Part shown: positions 7,276 through 15,679 of the stretch, piece by piece | Layout of the letters: every line of letters starts with the position of its first letter | Numbering within the stretch: the stretch's first letter is position 1 | From: an uncultured Monoglobus sp. | GTDB taxonomy: Bacteria; Bacillota; Clostridia; Monoglobales; Monoglobaceae | Assembly (NCBI GenBank): GCA_947624305.1 | Contig: CANQKC010000004.1 | Location: 51,746-115,745 of the forward strand | Direction of reading: 5' to 3' | DNA length: 64,000 nt | Translations under genes and position numbers: made by a program | The notes under the pieces: generated by a model | Database searches by the model: none | Told to the model about the DNA's origin: nothing | Seen by the model: only the letters and a program-made list of their open reading frames with translations

Positions 7276-8583
7276 TTAAAGCCCGCCGTCCGTGGAGCTT
7301 TTGAGCTTTTCGGCGGCCTTCGCGAGGCAGTTCAAAAGCAGCAGAGCGAGGAGATAGAACAGAACTATCGCGCCGGGGCCGGGACGGTGGAGCGGGGTGT
7401 AGGCGAAGCGCGAGAAAAATCCGGCGCAGCTTAGAATTATTTTAAGAAAGGGCTTCACAAAAACGCCGCCGAGCAGCACCGCGGCTGCGGGGAAAACGGC
7501 ATAGACCGCCGCGCAGACAAGGCCGCACACAAACACGGCCATGGTGCACGGAATGACGATTATGTTGCCGATAAACGACATGACCGAGATCCTGTGAAAA
7601 TAATAAAGCGCGATCGGCATGATACCTATCTGGCTGACCAGGGACGTCGCCGCCGACATTGTCAGCGCGGTAAGGACCGAAAATATTATTTTTCCGAAAA
7701 ATTGCGGACGCGGCAGACGTTTTGACAACAAAGCCGAAAGGCGGCTGTTTGCGCGGGCGAGAACGGTTGACGCGGGCGGCATGAACAGCAGCAGGGCGAG
7801 TGTCGCGGAGTATGACATTAAAAAGCTGACGTTTTTGAGCGCGTCGGGGCTGATAATACAGAGCAGCAGCGCCGAGAACGAGAGAGCCGTGACCGGGTCG
7901 GGCGTGCGCGGAGCGATTTGCGAAACGAGATAAACGCAGCACATGATGACCGCGCGGCTGACCGACGGCGTGAACGCCGCGACCGCCATGTAAAACAGCA
8001 GCAGCGGAATTGCGGCCGCTGCCCGCTTTTTGCGCTCGGCCCGCCTCAGACAGAATGAGATAAACGCAGTCAAAAAGCCGATGTGCAGGCCCGATACGGC
8101 AGCGATGTGCATAAATCCGGAGTTTGACATTGTTTCATAGAGCAGGTCGCTGAACCCGCCTCGGCTGCCGATAAGTATTCCGCAAAGCAGGGCGCCCTCG
8201 TCGGCTGAAAAGCACGGGCTTTCGCAAAATTCGGTTATTTTTGAGCGGACCGCCTCGGCCGCGCGCATGAGCCCGAGGTACGGGAGCCTTAGCGCCTCGG
8301 CAGGACGGCGGAGCGTGGAGACCAAAACGCCGCGCAGCGCGGGATAACCAAGGCCGAGCAAAAACGCTCCGCAAAGCGTCAGGCACAGAGCCGCCGCCTC
8401 ATGCCGCGAGAACGCGCAGAACGCCGCAGTCGCGAACAAAATAAAAGCCGCGCCGAGAAAAGGCGCGGCAAAATTGAGCGAAACAGAGGCGCGGTATACC
8501 GGAACCGCGAGCCCGATCATAAAAAGAGCCGTGAAGCAGGCGAGATAACGGTACCTTAAATACCGAAACCCCCTTTTGATCAT
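7276..8583 (-). CDS. ComEC/Rec2-type membrane protein, core domain only
   Basis: About 435 residues from ATG 8583 (AAAGGG upstream); GTG at 8592 is the alternative. Many membrane segments. The Competence (PF03772) core is recognised by HIAAVSGLHIG (159-169), followed by conserved polytopic segments (TPSVSRAVIMC; NVSFLMSYSATLALL; SLVSQIGIMPIALYYFHRIS). Full ComEC proteins usually exceed 700 residues with an N-terminal OB-fold and a C-terminal metallo-beta-lactamase-like domain. Both are missing, and translation ends soon after the last membrane helix. DNA uptake is therefore a family inference only. It follows the SLH/transglutaminase gene by about 30 bases. Confidence 0.8.
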   Translation of the reverse strand: MIKRGFRYLRYRYLACFTALFMIGLAVPVYRASVSLNFAAPFLGAAFILFATAAFCAFSRHEAAALCLTLCGAFLLGLGYPALRGVLVSTLRRPAEALRLPYLGLMRAAEAVRSKITEFCESPCFSADEGALLCGILIGSRGGFSDLLYETMSNSGFMHIAAVSGLHIGFLTAFISFCLRRAERKKRAAAAIPLLLFYMAVAAFTPSVSRAVIMCCVYLVSQIAPRTPDPVTALSFSALLLCIISPDALKNVSFLMSYSATLALLLFMPPASTVLARANSRLSALLSKRLPRPQFFGKIIFSVLTALTMSAATSLVSQIGIMPIALYYFHRISVMSFIGNIIVIPCTMAVFVCGLVCAAVYAVFPAAAVLLGGVFVKPFLKIILSCAGFFSRFAYTPLHRPGPGAIVLFYLLALLLLNCLAKAAEKLKSSTDGGL

Positions 8584-8612
8584 TCCGCCCACACCCTTTC
8601 ATAAATTTTAAA

Positions 8613-10022
8613 TTAAATATACAGAACTTCCATTCCCACGCCCAGCATATCGCCGGGGACCTCGCCCACGCGCCAGCCGGGCTCCGTGGTTTCAATGTAA
8701 TAATATTCGGCTCCGCCGAATGACAGATTTCCGTTGCCGGAGGTCTGGAGCCCGACTGCCATATGGTCGTTGCTGACCAGAAGAACCGAGCCGTAGCCCA
8801 GAAGCTTCAGCAGCTTGGCCAGCAGCGCGGCCTTGTCCTCGCAGTCGCCGCCCTGCTCAAAGAGCGTTTCGATCGGGTATTTCGGATATTCCGCCACACC
8901 CTTTGTTGCCATGTCGTCCATATAGCTTATGTTCTGCACAAACGCGGTGATAAATCCCGCGATGTCATAGGGGGAGGTGAATCCGTTTTCCTCGGCTATG
9001 CTCTTGAGAGTGCTCGCGAGCACCGAAAGCCCGCCCACGTCCGCGTCGTCCATGGCGTAAACGGTGTAGTCATAGACCCGCCGCTTGCTGTTGAAATAGT
9101 TGAAGTCATAATATGATATTTGCAGGTTTAGCGAATACTCGCTGCCGTAGCTCGGATATTTCCATGTGAAGAACAGATTTTTAAGCGGAATGTTCGGGTT
9201 CAGCGAAAATCTCGCCCTAAGATCGGGATTGATCGCCCTCGCGACCATTGCCGCGACCTCGCAGCGCAGTATGCTTGAGTAGGGGTAAAACGTGCCGTAC
9301 TCGTCGTTTCCGGTTATGACGCCCGCCTCGTAAAGCGTGAGTATTTCCCTGTAATACGGGCCCGAGGTGTTCACGTCCGGTATCGGCGTGATGTCGTTGA
9401 TTTTGGAATAGCAGTCCGGCAGCGCGCGATAAAGCAGATACGCGAGCTGCTCGCGGGTGGCGGCCTCAAAATACAGGCCGCCGAACTGATTTTGACCTAT
9501 TATTCCCTGACCGATCGCGTAGGCCAGATAAGGCATGAACCACGCCGTCTCCTCGGCGGAGTGAGTCGCCGCGGCAAGCCCGTCGGTCCTGATGTATCTG
9601 CCCGTCATTTCCCCCTCGGAGACGCCGGAACTTACCACAAAGCCCGCGTCGCCCGAAACCGGGCGCGAAATATCGGCGCCGCCCGCGGCGGACAGCCGAA
9701 TGTTCTGCGGGTTGGGGTCAATGGTGTTGCCGTAAAATGTGGCGTTCAGCCTCGCGGCCACGGTTATCGCCTCGGCGAGCGTTAGCTTTCCGTTAGGCGA
9801 GAAAGCGTTTTTTTCGGTTCCGGTCATAATGCCGTAATCATATACGAAGCCGACGTAGCCGTTGTACCAGTCGTCCGCGCTCACGTCGTAATAAGTCTCG
9901 GGGCCGTAATAATTGACTTGGGTGAAATTTGAGAGAACAGCCGCGAACGCGCTGAAAGACGCGGCGCTTGTCATGACAAACGCCGCTATGGCGGAAATAA
10001 TTCTAAGTAACCTGTTTCTCAT
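8613..10022 (-). CDS. S-layer homology protein with transglutaminase-like domain
   Basis: 469 residues. Signal peptide about 1-28 (MRNRLLRIISAIAAF..FSAFA). Three SLH motifs follow: about 42-95 (DVSADDWYNGYVGFVYDYGIMTG), about 160-205, and about 213-268 (YYREILTLYEAGVITGND). These anchor proteins to secondary cell-wall polymers. A C-terminal transglutaminase-like/cysteine protease domain has the Cys in GGDCEDKA (about 392) and a downstream His in NDHMAVG (about 417). Probably a surface enzyme acting on peptides or cell wall. The substrate is unknown. Confidence 0.82.
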   Translation of the reverse strand: MRNRLLRIISAIAAFVMTSAASFSAFAAVLSNFTQVNYYGPETYYDVSADDWYNGYVGFVYDYGIMTGTEKNAFSPNGKLTLAEAITVAARLNATFYGNTIDPNPQNIRLSAAGGADISRPVSGDAGFVVSSGVSEGEMTGRYIRTDGLAAATHSAEETAWFMPYLAYAIGQGIIGQNQFGGLYFEAATREQLAYLLYRALPDCYSKINDITPIPDVNTSGPYYREILTLYEAGVITGNDEYGTFYPYSSILRCEVAAMVARAINPDLRARFSLNPNIPLKNLFFTWKYPSYGSEYSLNLQISYYDFNYFNSKRRVYDYTVYAMDDADVGGLSVLASTLKSIAEENGFTSPYDIAGFITAFVQNISYMDDMATKGVAEYPKYPIETLFEQGGDCEDKAALLAKLLKLLGYGSVLLVSNDHMAVGLQTSGNGNLSFGGAEYYYIETTEPGWRVGEVPGDMLGVGMEVLYI

Positions 10023-10096
10023 ACCTTACACCTTGCGAAAGCATTATTTCTTAAATATAGTACTGTTCGGCGGGGCCGTTCCGACAGCGCGGCGGC

Positions 10097-11410
10097 TTAA
10101 TCGCCGTCCGCCTCGTCCGTCTCGTCCTCGAGCGTCACGACCGCCTCTTCAATTCTGTGCTCCCTGACCCTCGTGACCTTGATCTTCATTCTGCCGAAGG
10201 TCAGCTCGGGCGTCTCTCCGTCCGCCGGAACGGTGCCCAGAATATCCAAAATCAGTCCCGCGAACGTGTTGTAATCGTCATCGTCCGGGATCTCGATCCC
10301 AAGCTCTTCCTCAACGTCCTCGATCTCAGCACCGCAGTCAATGAGCCACGAGTTTTTCTCGCTGGGGATCTTGTATATTTCAACGTCTTTTTCGGGCTCG
10401 TCGTACTCGCTGTAAAGCTCGCCGACGATCTCCTCGATCAGATCCTCCTGCGTGACAATGCCGCGGAAGCCGCCGTATTCGTCAAGCACGATCGCGAAGT
10501 GGGCGTTTTCGGCCTGCATCCGCTGGAACATCTCGTCCGCCTTGATCGAATCGGGCGCGAAGTACGGCTCACGCAGGATCGATTTGAGATCGGCGTTTCT
10601 GTCCTTGAGCATCAGCCGATAAAAATCGCGGCTGTTGAGTATGCCGACAACGTCGTCGATCGCGTCGCCGCAGACGGGATAGCGCGTGTGGTTCGTCTCG
10701 TTGATTATCTTTTCCCACTCGTCGGCGCCGTCCTCCGTCCAGAGTATTACCGCGTCGGTTCTGTGGGTCATTATGTCCTCGATCGGCTTGTCGTCCATCT
10801 CAAAGATATTGTGGATCATTTCTTTTTCGTCATCGTCAATGGCGCCGCTTTCCGAGCCGATGTCAAGCATCATGCGGATCTCTTCCTCGGTGACGTCCTC
10901 GGCGGTCTCGCCGAGGTTTATGCCGAAAAGCTTAAGCAAAATTTTGGACAGAATTCCCGGCACAAACAAAAACGGAACTCCAATATATGTGACAAGCTTT
11001 GTGACCGGCAGCAGCGCGAGAGCGATGCTCTCCGGCTTTTTCCCCGCTATGCCCTTTGGGAGAAAAACTCCCAGAACAAGGTAAAGCATGGCCGATATAA
11101 AAATGATCAGCGTCAGCGCCCAAACATGGGGCATGCCCGTTTTTCCCGCCAGCAGCGGAGCGAAGCCCGCGGCGGTTCCGCCGACTCCGATTATAAGCAG
11201 CAGATCAAAAAACCTGACCGCCGCCGCCAGCATGCGCGAGCGACCGTCCAGAAATTCAATAAGATCGGCGGCGCGCTTGTTTCCCTCTTCCGCCATAAGC
11301 TTCAGGCGGGAGTCACCCGCCGCCACCGTGGCGTGCTTGATCATAGTGATCAAAAAGGCCAATATGTAAAGAATAACCGATGTCACCCATAAAGGGGGCT
11401 GCGTGTCCAA
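10097..11410 (-). CDS. CNNM/CorC-family (hemolysin C-like) membrane protein
   Basis: 437 residues. N-terminal CNNM transmembrane domain (about 1-185, four hydrophobic segments), two CBS domains (about 205-330; EDIMTHRTDAVILWTED, FRGIVTQEDLIEEIVGELYSEYD), and a C-terminal CorC/HlyC domain (about 345-425). Family members act in magnesium/cobalt efflux or transport; the hemolysin name is historical. The start is TTG at 11410, with GGAGAGG just upstream. A consensus promoter is at 11458-11486. Co-directional with the next three genes downstream but with its own promoter. Confidence 0.9.
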   Translation of the reverse strand: MDTQPPLWVTSVILYILAFLITMIKHATVAAGDSRLKLMAEEGNKRAADLIEFLDGRSRMLAAAVRFFDLLLIIGVGGTAAGFAPLLAGKTGMPHVWALTLIIFISAMLYLVLGVFLPKGIAGKKPESIALALLPVTKLVTYIGVPFLFVPGILSKILLKLFGINLGETAEDVTEEEIRMMLDIGSESGAIDDDEKEMIHNIFEMDDKPIEDIMTHRTDAVILWTEDGADEWEKIINETNHTRYPVCGDAIDDVVGILNSRDFYRLMLKDRNADLKSILREPYFAPDSIKADEMFQRMQAENAHFAIVLDEYGGFRGIVTQEDLIEEIVGELYSEYDEPEKDVEIYKIPSEKNSWLIDCGAEIEDVEEELGIEIPDDDDYNTFAGLILDILGTVPADGETPELTFGRMKIKVTRVREHRIEEAVVTLEDETDEADGD

Positions 11411-11457
11411 AAAAAATCATCCTCTCCGGCGAAAGCCGATAAAATATACATAAAAAC

Positions 11458-11486
11458 ATTATAGCACTACTTTTTACCCTTGTCAA
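11458..11486 (-). promoter_or_regulatory. Promoter of the CNNM/CorC gene
   Basis: Minus-strand TTGACA (11481-11486), 17 bp, TATAAT (11458-11463). Confidence 0.7.
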
Positions 11487-11494
11487 CAGCGGAG

Positions 11495-11538
11495 TTTGCG
11501 CGCGCCGGAATAGTGTGTTTGCGCGCGCCGGAATAGTG
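11495..11538. repeat. Short tandem duplication
   Basis: A 21-base unit beginning TTTGCGCGCGCCGG occurs twice with a 23-base period (11495-11515 and 11518-11538), between the CorC promoter and the feo operator region. Confidence 0.6.
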
Positions 11539-11550
11539 CACAATATTTAA

Positions 11551-11566
11551 GTTGCCCGAGGCTAAC
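11551..11566. promoter_or_regulatory. Candidate metalloregulator box 1 (feo)
   Basis: GTTGCCCGAGGCTAAC, an imperfect palindrome matching the GTTAGCC-NN-GGCTAAC sites found several times around the feo genes. The form resembles DtxR/IdeR/MntR-family operators. The regulator gene is not in this window. Confidence 0.5.
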
Positions 11567-11610
11567 TATTTGTTAAAAGCTCCGAACTTGATTTTTTTCA
11601 AAAAACCGTA

Positions 11611-11662
11611 TTGACAAATATAGTTAGTCGTGGTAAACTTTTAACAGTTAGTCAAGCCTAAC
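11611..11662 (+). promoter_or_regulatory. feo promoter with overlapping operators
   Basis: TTGACA (11611-11616), 17 bp, TAAACT (11634-11639). A degenerate box GTTAGTCGTGGTAAAC (11623-11638) covers the spacer and -10, and GTTAGTCAAGCCTAAC (11647-11662) covers the start site. This geometry fits repression by a metal-loaded regulator when iron is sufficient. Only the sites are seen; the regulator identity is inferred. Confidence 0.6.
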
Positions 11663-11664
11663 TT

Positions 11665-11970
11665 AATTCTTTTGTTTGTTCCAACCCCGCAGCGGGTGAG
11701 ACTTTCGCGTTTGCGCGGAAGCGAACAAGCGTAGGGAATAAGCAGGGCTCCCAAAAAGCGCCAGCGAAGCGCACTTTTTGGGAAAAGGAGTAGCATCGTA
11801 AATAAACATGCCGGTGGCACGTTTTAGATGCGATTGAGGCGCGGGAGCGCCGGACATAAAAAGCAATAATGGAGTGAAACGGAATTATTGCTACAAATGA
11901 ATAACCCGCAGCGATGAGCAAAAGCAGTATGAGGCTTTTGTGATAAGCGGAGAAATTTGCGACGTGGGGG
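11665..11970 (+). ncRNA. Long structured leader RNA upstream of feoA (family unassigned)
   Basis: About 300 untranslated bases between the feo promoter and feoA hold a chain of stable stems: CCCAAAAAG/CTTTTTGGG (11750-11758 with 11774-11782); GCATC/GATGC (11793-11797 with 11827-11831) enclosing TGCC/GGCA; GGCGC/GCGCC (11838-11842 with 11847-11851); GCAATAAT/ATTATTGC (11863-11870 with 11884-11891); CAAAAGC/GCTTTTG (11919-11925 with 11934-11940). No open frame with a ribosome site spans it. It could be a metal riboswitch or an independent structured RNA. I do not recognise a known class with confidence. Confidence 0.5.
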
Positions 11971-11979
11971 GTGAATTTT

Positions 11980-12189
11980 ATGCCGTTATCAATGATGAAT
12001 ATCGGAGAGCGGGGCAAGGTCGTTAAAATAAACGGAAAGGACGAAACACGCCGCTTTCTGGAAAATCTCGGCTTTGTGCAAGGGAGCGAGGTCACGGTCG
12101 TGTCCGAAATATCGGGCAATATGATCGTCGACGTGAAAGACACACGCGTCGCCATTGACAGATCAATGGCCAACCGCATTGTGGTGTAA
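11980..12189 (+). CDS. feoA: FeoA family protein
   Basis: 69 residues from the ATG at 11980, which has GGGGGG six to eight bases upstream; a GTG at 11971 is less likely. SH3-like FeoA fold: LSMMNIGERGKVVKINGK, FLENLGFVQGSEVTVV, and the closing DTRVAIDRSMANRIVV strand. FeoA is a small cytosolic partner of the ferrous iron transporter FeoB, thought to modulate its GTPase or assembly. It heads the feo operon behind the structured leader and is followed 54 bases later by a second feoA copy. Confidence 0.9.
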   Translation: MPLSMMNIGERGKVVKINGKDETRRFLENLGFVQGSEVTVVSEISGNMIVDVKDTRVAIDRSMANRIVV

Positions 12190-12243
12190 CGCGTGGTTAA
12201 AATCGGAACCGATCAAAATTAAAACAGAAAGGAAGAGTGATTT

Positions 12244-12465
12244 ATGAGAACTCTCAAAGATGTGAAAATCGGCGAGACCGTCAAGGTCGCGCGCTTAAAC
12301 GGCAGCGGCGCGGTTAAGCGCAGGATAATGGATATGGGCATAACCAAAGGGACTGAGGTATATGTGCGCAAGGTGGCGCCTCTCGGCGATCCGGTCGAGC
12401 TCACGGTCCGCGGCTATGAGCTTTCGATAAGAAAGGCCGACGCCGAAATGATAGAGATAGCATAG
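12244..12465 (+). CDS. feoA: FeoA family protein, second copy
   Basis: 73 residues. Same SH3-like pattern: TLKDVKIGETVKVARLNG, RRIMDMGITKGTEVYVRKVAPLGDP, and ELTVRGYELSIRKADAEMIEI. The sequence differs from the first FeoA, so this is an old duplication rather than a fresh one. Ribosome site AAAGGAAG upstream. Two FeoA genes before FeoB are common in Clostridia. The 120-base gap to feoB carries two operator-like palindromes, so feoB may have extra control. Confidence 0.9.
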   Translation: MRTLKDVKIGETVKVARLNGSGAVKRRIMDMGITKGTEVYVRKVAPLGDPVELTVRGYELSIRKADAEMIEIA

Positions 12466-12501
12466 CGTTATTTTAAGAAAATTATTATTTTTTGCGCCAA
12501 G

Positions 12502-12517
12502 GTTAGCTTTGGCTAAT
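12502..12517. promoter_or_regulatory. Candidate metalloregulator box 2 (feoB)
   Basis: GTTAGCTTTGGCTAAT, a near-palindrome of the feo-box type between feoA2 and feoB. Confidence 0.5.
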
Positions 12518-12543
12518 TTGAGCGCGCTTTTTTAAAAACACAA

Positions 12544-12559
12544 GTTAGCCGAGGCTAAT
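12544..12559. promoter_or_regulatory. Candidate metalloregulator box 3 (feoB)
   Basis: GTTAGCCGAGGCTAAT, containing the perfect palindrome TTAGCC-GA-GGCTAA, 27 bases before the feoB ATG. The best match to the shared box. Confidence 0.55.
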
Positions 12560-12585
12560 TAAATGAATTGGAGATGAGTTAGAAA

Positions 12586-15048
12586 ATGTCAATCAAAATC
12601 GCGCTTGCCGGAAACCCTAACTCCGGCAAAACGACGCTTTTCAACGCTCTGACCGGCTCAAATCAGTTTGTGGGAAACTGGCCGGGCGTTACCGTTGAGA
12701 AAAAAGAGGGTAGGCTCAAGGGCTTTAAGGACGTGACGATCACCGACCTTCCGGGAATTTATTCACTTTCGCCCTACACCTTGGAGGAGGTCGTGGCAAG
12801 GAACTATCTGATAAACGAGAAGCCCGACGTCATACTTAATATTATAGACGGCTCGAATCTGGAGCGAAACCTGTATCTGACGACGCAGCTTACCGAACTG
12901 GGCATCCCGGTCCTGACGGCGGTCAATATGATGGACGTTGTCAAGAAAAAGGGAGACACGATAAATATCGAGCGTCTGTCGAAGGAACTCGGCTGCCAAG
13001 CGGTGGCGATCTCGGCGCTAAAGGGCACCGGAATACGGGAGGCCGCTGCAAAGGCGGTAAAGCTGGCCGAGCAAAAGACGGCAAAGCCCGCGCACAGGTT
13101 TGACAAAAAGGTTGAGGAACTGATCTCGGAGATAGGCGAGAGGCTGGGAACTTCGGTTCCCGAGAACCAAAAGCGGTTCTACGCGATAAAGCTGTTTGAG
13201 GGAGACGAAAAAATAGCGCAGACGCTGAAATCCGCGCCCGACGTTTCGGATATAGTCAAAAAGGCCGAGGCGGAGTTTGACGACGATGCCGAGAGCATTA
13301 TCACCAACGAGAGATACAACTATATCGCGTCGATAATAAAAGACTGCTGCAAAAAAGGCGGCAAAAAGAAGCTCAGCACATCCGACAAAATAGACAGAGT
13401 TGTAACCAACCGCTGGGCGGCGCTGCCGATATTCGCGGTCGTTATGATAATAGTGTATTACATATCGGTGACGACCGTGGGAACATGGGCGACCGACTGG
13501 GCCAACGACGGACTGTTCGGTGACGGTTTCCACCTGTTCGGAATAGGCACCTCGGCCTATGAGGAAGCCGCGGCGGATTATGAGATTGAGGCCGCCAAGG
13601 CCGACGCGTTTATAGCGGCTGCGGAGGAGCAGGGCATAGACACCGAGGCGCTTTCCGAGACATTAGACAGTGAGGAGCCCGACGACGGCGTTATAGACGA
13701 GTTTATGACCGCGGCGGCAGGCGTTGAGACGGTCGCCGATATAGAAAATGAGGACGGCGAGGTCGAGGAGTCGATACCCGTGGACGTGTCCGTTTTTGAG
13801 GCGGCTCTTGCCGCGGAGGAACCCGATCCGGCGGATTTCGGAGTGTGGGTGCCCGGTATCCCCGCGGCGCTCGAGGGCCTGCTTGACAAGGTTGGCTGCG
13901 CCGAGTGGCTCAAGAGCCTGCTCCTCGACGGAATTGTCGCCGGAGTCGGCGCGGTGCTGGGATTTGTTCCCCAGATGCTGGTGCTGTTCATATTCCTCGC
14001 CTTCCTTGAGGCCTGCGGATATATGGCGCGCATAGCGTTCATCATGGACAGAATTTTCAGGCGCTTCGGCCTGTCGGGCAAGTCGTTCATACCGATGCTG
14101 ATCGGCACGGGCTGCGGCGTTCCGGGCGTTATGGCGTCCCGAACTATCGAGAACGAGCGCGACCGCAGAATGACGATAATGACGACGACGTTCATTCCCT
14201 GCGGCGCCAAGCTGCCGATCATCGCGCTCATCGCGGGCGCGCTGCTGGGCGGAGCCTGGTGGGTCGCTCCCAGCGCGTATTTTGTGGGCGTTGCGGCTAT
14301 AATAATCTCGGGCATAATATTAAAAAAGACAAAGATGTTCGCGGGCGATCCCGCGCCGTTCGTAATGGAGCTTCCGGCCTACCATATGCCGACGGTCGGC
14401 AATGTGCTGCGCAGCATGTGGGAGCGCGGCTGGTCGTTCATCAAAAAGGCGGGAACGATAATCCTGCTCTCAACGATCGCGCTCTGGTTCCTGCAGGGAT
14501 TTGGATTTGAAAACGGCGGCTTCGGCATGGTAGAAGAGCTCGGCAATTCGATACTCGCCAAGATCGGCGGAGTTATCGCGCCGATATTCGCGCCGCTCGG
14601 CTGGGGCGACTGGCAGGCCGCGGTGGCCGCGGTCACGGGCCTCATCGCCAAGGAAAACGTTGTCGGAACCTTCGGTGTGCTGTACGGCTTTGCCGAGGTG
14701 GCCGAGGACGGAGCGGAGATCTGGGGCACGCTCGCCGCGAGCTTCACGGCGATCTCGGCCTACTCGTTCCTTGTGTTCAATCTGCTCTGCGCGCCCTGCT
14801 TCGCGGCTATCGGCGCGATAAAGCGCGAGATGAACAGCGCCAAGTGGACATGGTTCGCGATAGGGTATCAAACGGTGTTCGCGTATCTGGTCTCGCTGGT
14901 TATCTATCAGATCGGCTCGCTGTTTACGGGCGGCGGCTTTGGAGTCGGCACGATCGCGGCGGCTTTAGTCATAATTCTGGGCCTTTGGCTGCTGTTTAGA
15001 CCGCAAAAGAAGCCCGGCGCTTTAAAGCCCGCGAAGTCAAACGCGTAA
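12586..15048 (+). CDS. feoB: Ferrous iron transporter FeoB with acidic insertion
   Basis: 820 residues. N-terminal G domain: G1 GNPNSGKT (9-16), G2 region NWPGVTVEKKEG, G3 DLPG, G4 NMMD, G5 SALKG, then a helical GDI-like part to about 230. The membrane part has two Gate (nucleoside-recognition-like) regions with conserved GTGCGVPGVMASR and FIPCGAKLPI, and the C-terminal FeoB region. Imports Fe2+ across the membrane. Longer than most FeoB proteins because residues about 325-420, after the first membrane helix, form an Ala/Glu/Asp-rich segment with no family counterpart that I recognise. Flanked by FeoA genes, a Cys-rich peptide and DUF2325. Confidence 0.95.
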   Translation: MSIKIALAGNPNSGKTTLFNALTGSNQFVGNWPGVTVEKKEGRLKGFKDVTITDLPGIYSLSPYTLEEVVARNYLINEKPDVILNIIDGSNLERNLYLTTQLTELGIPVLTAVNMMDVVKKKGDTINIERLSKELGCQAVAISALKGTGIREAAAKAVKLAEQKTAKPAHRFDKKVEELISEIGERLGTSVPENQKRFYAIKLFEGDEKIAQTLKSAPDVSDIVKKAEAEFDDDAESIITNERYNYIASIIKDCCKKGGKKKLSTSDKIDRVVTNRWAALPIFAVVMIIVYYISVTTVGTWATDWANDGLFGDGFHLFGIGTSAYEEAAADYEIEAAKADAFIAAAEEQGIDTEALSETLDSEEPDDGVIDEFMTAAAGVETVADIENEDGEVEESIPVDVSVFEAALAAEEPDPADFGVWVPGIPAALEGLLDKVGCAEWLKSLLLDGIVAGVGAVLGFVPQMLVLFIFLAFLEACGYMARIAFIMDRIFRRFGLSGKSFIPMLIGTGCGVPGVMASRTIENERDRRMTIMTTTFIPCGAKLPIIALIAGALLGGAWWVAPSAYFVGVAAIIISGIILKKTKMFAGDPAPFVMELPAYHMPTVGNVLRSMWERGWSFIKKAGTIILLSTIALWFLQGFGFENGGFGMVEELGNSILAKIGGVIAPIFAPLGWGDWQAAVAAVTGLIAKENVVGTFGVLYGFAEVAEDGAEIWGTLAASFTAISAYSFLVFNLLCAPCFAAIGAIKREMNSAKWTWFAIGYQTVFAYLVSLVIYQIGSLFTGGGFGVGTIAAALVIILGLWLLFRPQKKPGALKPAKSNA

Positions 15049-15064
15049 AGATAGGAGTGGTTAT

Positions 15065-15217
15065 ATGATCGCGACAATAATAATTTCCTTACTGCTTATA
15101 GCGGTTGTCGCTCTGATAATCGCAAAACTGATAAAAGACAAAAAGGCCGGCAAAGGCGGCTGCGGCTGCGGCTGCGAAAACTGCGCCATGAGCAAAACAT
15201 GTAAACGTAGAGACTAG
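15065..15217 (+). CDS. FeoB-associated Cys-rich membrane protein
   Basis: 50 residues. One N-terminal membrane helix (about 3-20), a basic turn (KLIKDKKAGK), then a Cys-rich tail with CGCGC (33-37), Cys40 and Cys46. This is the pattern of FeoB-associated Cys-rich proteins (FeoC-like replacements) in Firmicutes. Ribosome site AGGAG six bases upstream; 16 bases after feoB. It may bind iron or assist FeoB at the membrane; the role is inferred from family and position. Confidence 0.85.
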   Translation: MIATIIISLLLIAVVALIIAKLIKDKKAGKGGCGCGCENCAMSKTCKRRD

Positions 15218-15219
15218 AA

Positions 15220-15640
15220 CGGGCGGCCGAGGTCGTCCGCCCCTACGGCATTATGCGCACAATGGCTGTAGGGGACGGCGCCCTCGACGTCCCGGCTCGC
15301 CCCTTGGGGAAAGCTGGCTGCGGCTTGTCCGCAGACTGAGAGGGGTCCCTAGTTGCTAGTCGCTAATCTCTAGTACCTATGTTATCCCCTCTCCGCCCGC
15401 AAGCGGGCACCTCTAAGGAAGCTCTTGGTCAAAATCGCAAGCGATTTTGAAAGATAGCTTTGAACCCGCAAGCAAAGCTTGCTGATTATCCCCAATGGGC
15501 GAGGCAAACAGGGGAGGCTTCCCCTTGAGGGGAAGCTGGAAGCTGTCAGCGAAGCTGACTGATGAGGTGTAAGGCTCCCCTTGGGGGGAGCTGGATTTCC
15601 GCCGTGAGGCGGAAAGTCTGAGAGGGGAACTACTCACTAT
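15220..15640. repeat. Cluster of palindromic interspersed repeats
   Basis: This non-coding gap between the Cys-rich peptide gene and the DUF2325 gene holds GGGCGG...CCGCCC near 15220-15243, GACGGCGCCCTCGACGTC near 15276-15293, several CCTTGGGG/GGAGAGGGG elements (about 15300-15345, 15386-15415, 15520-15545, 15570-15630), and short AT repeats of the CTAATC/CTAGT kind. No gene is visible. These repeats split what would otherwise be a compact feo operon. Confidence 0.65.
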
Positions 15641-15679
15641 TCGCTAATCACTAATCACTATGTTGGAAGGAGCAAAATA

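Noticed and set aside
10157..11392. Long plus-strand open frame opposite the CorC gene
   Set aside because: Shadow of the GC-rich codons of the real minus-strand gene. It has no ribosome site and no recognisable domain; the opposite frame has CNNM, CBS and CorC domains.
11658..12179. Minus-strand open frames across the feo leader and feoA
   Set aside because: They cross a highly structured untranslated leader and a real FeoA gene, with no ribosome site.
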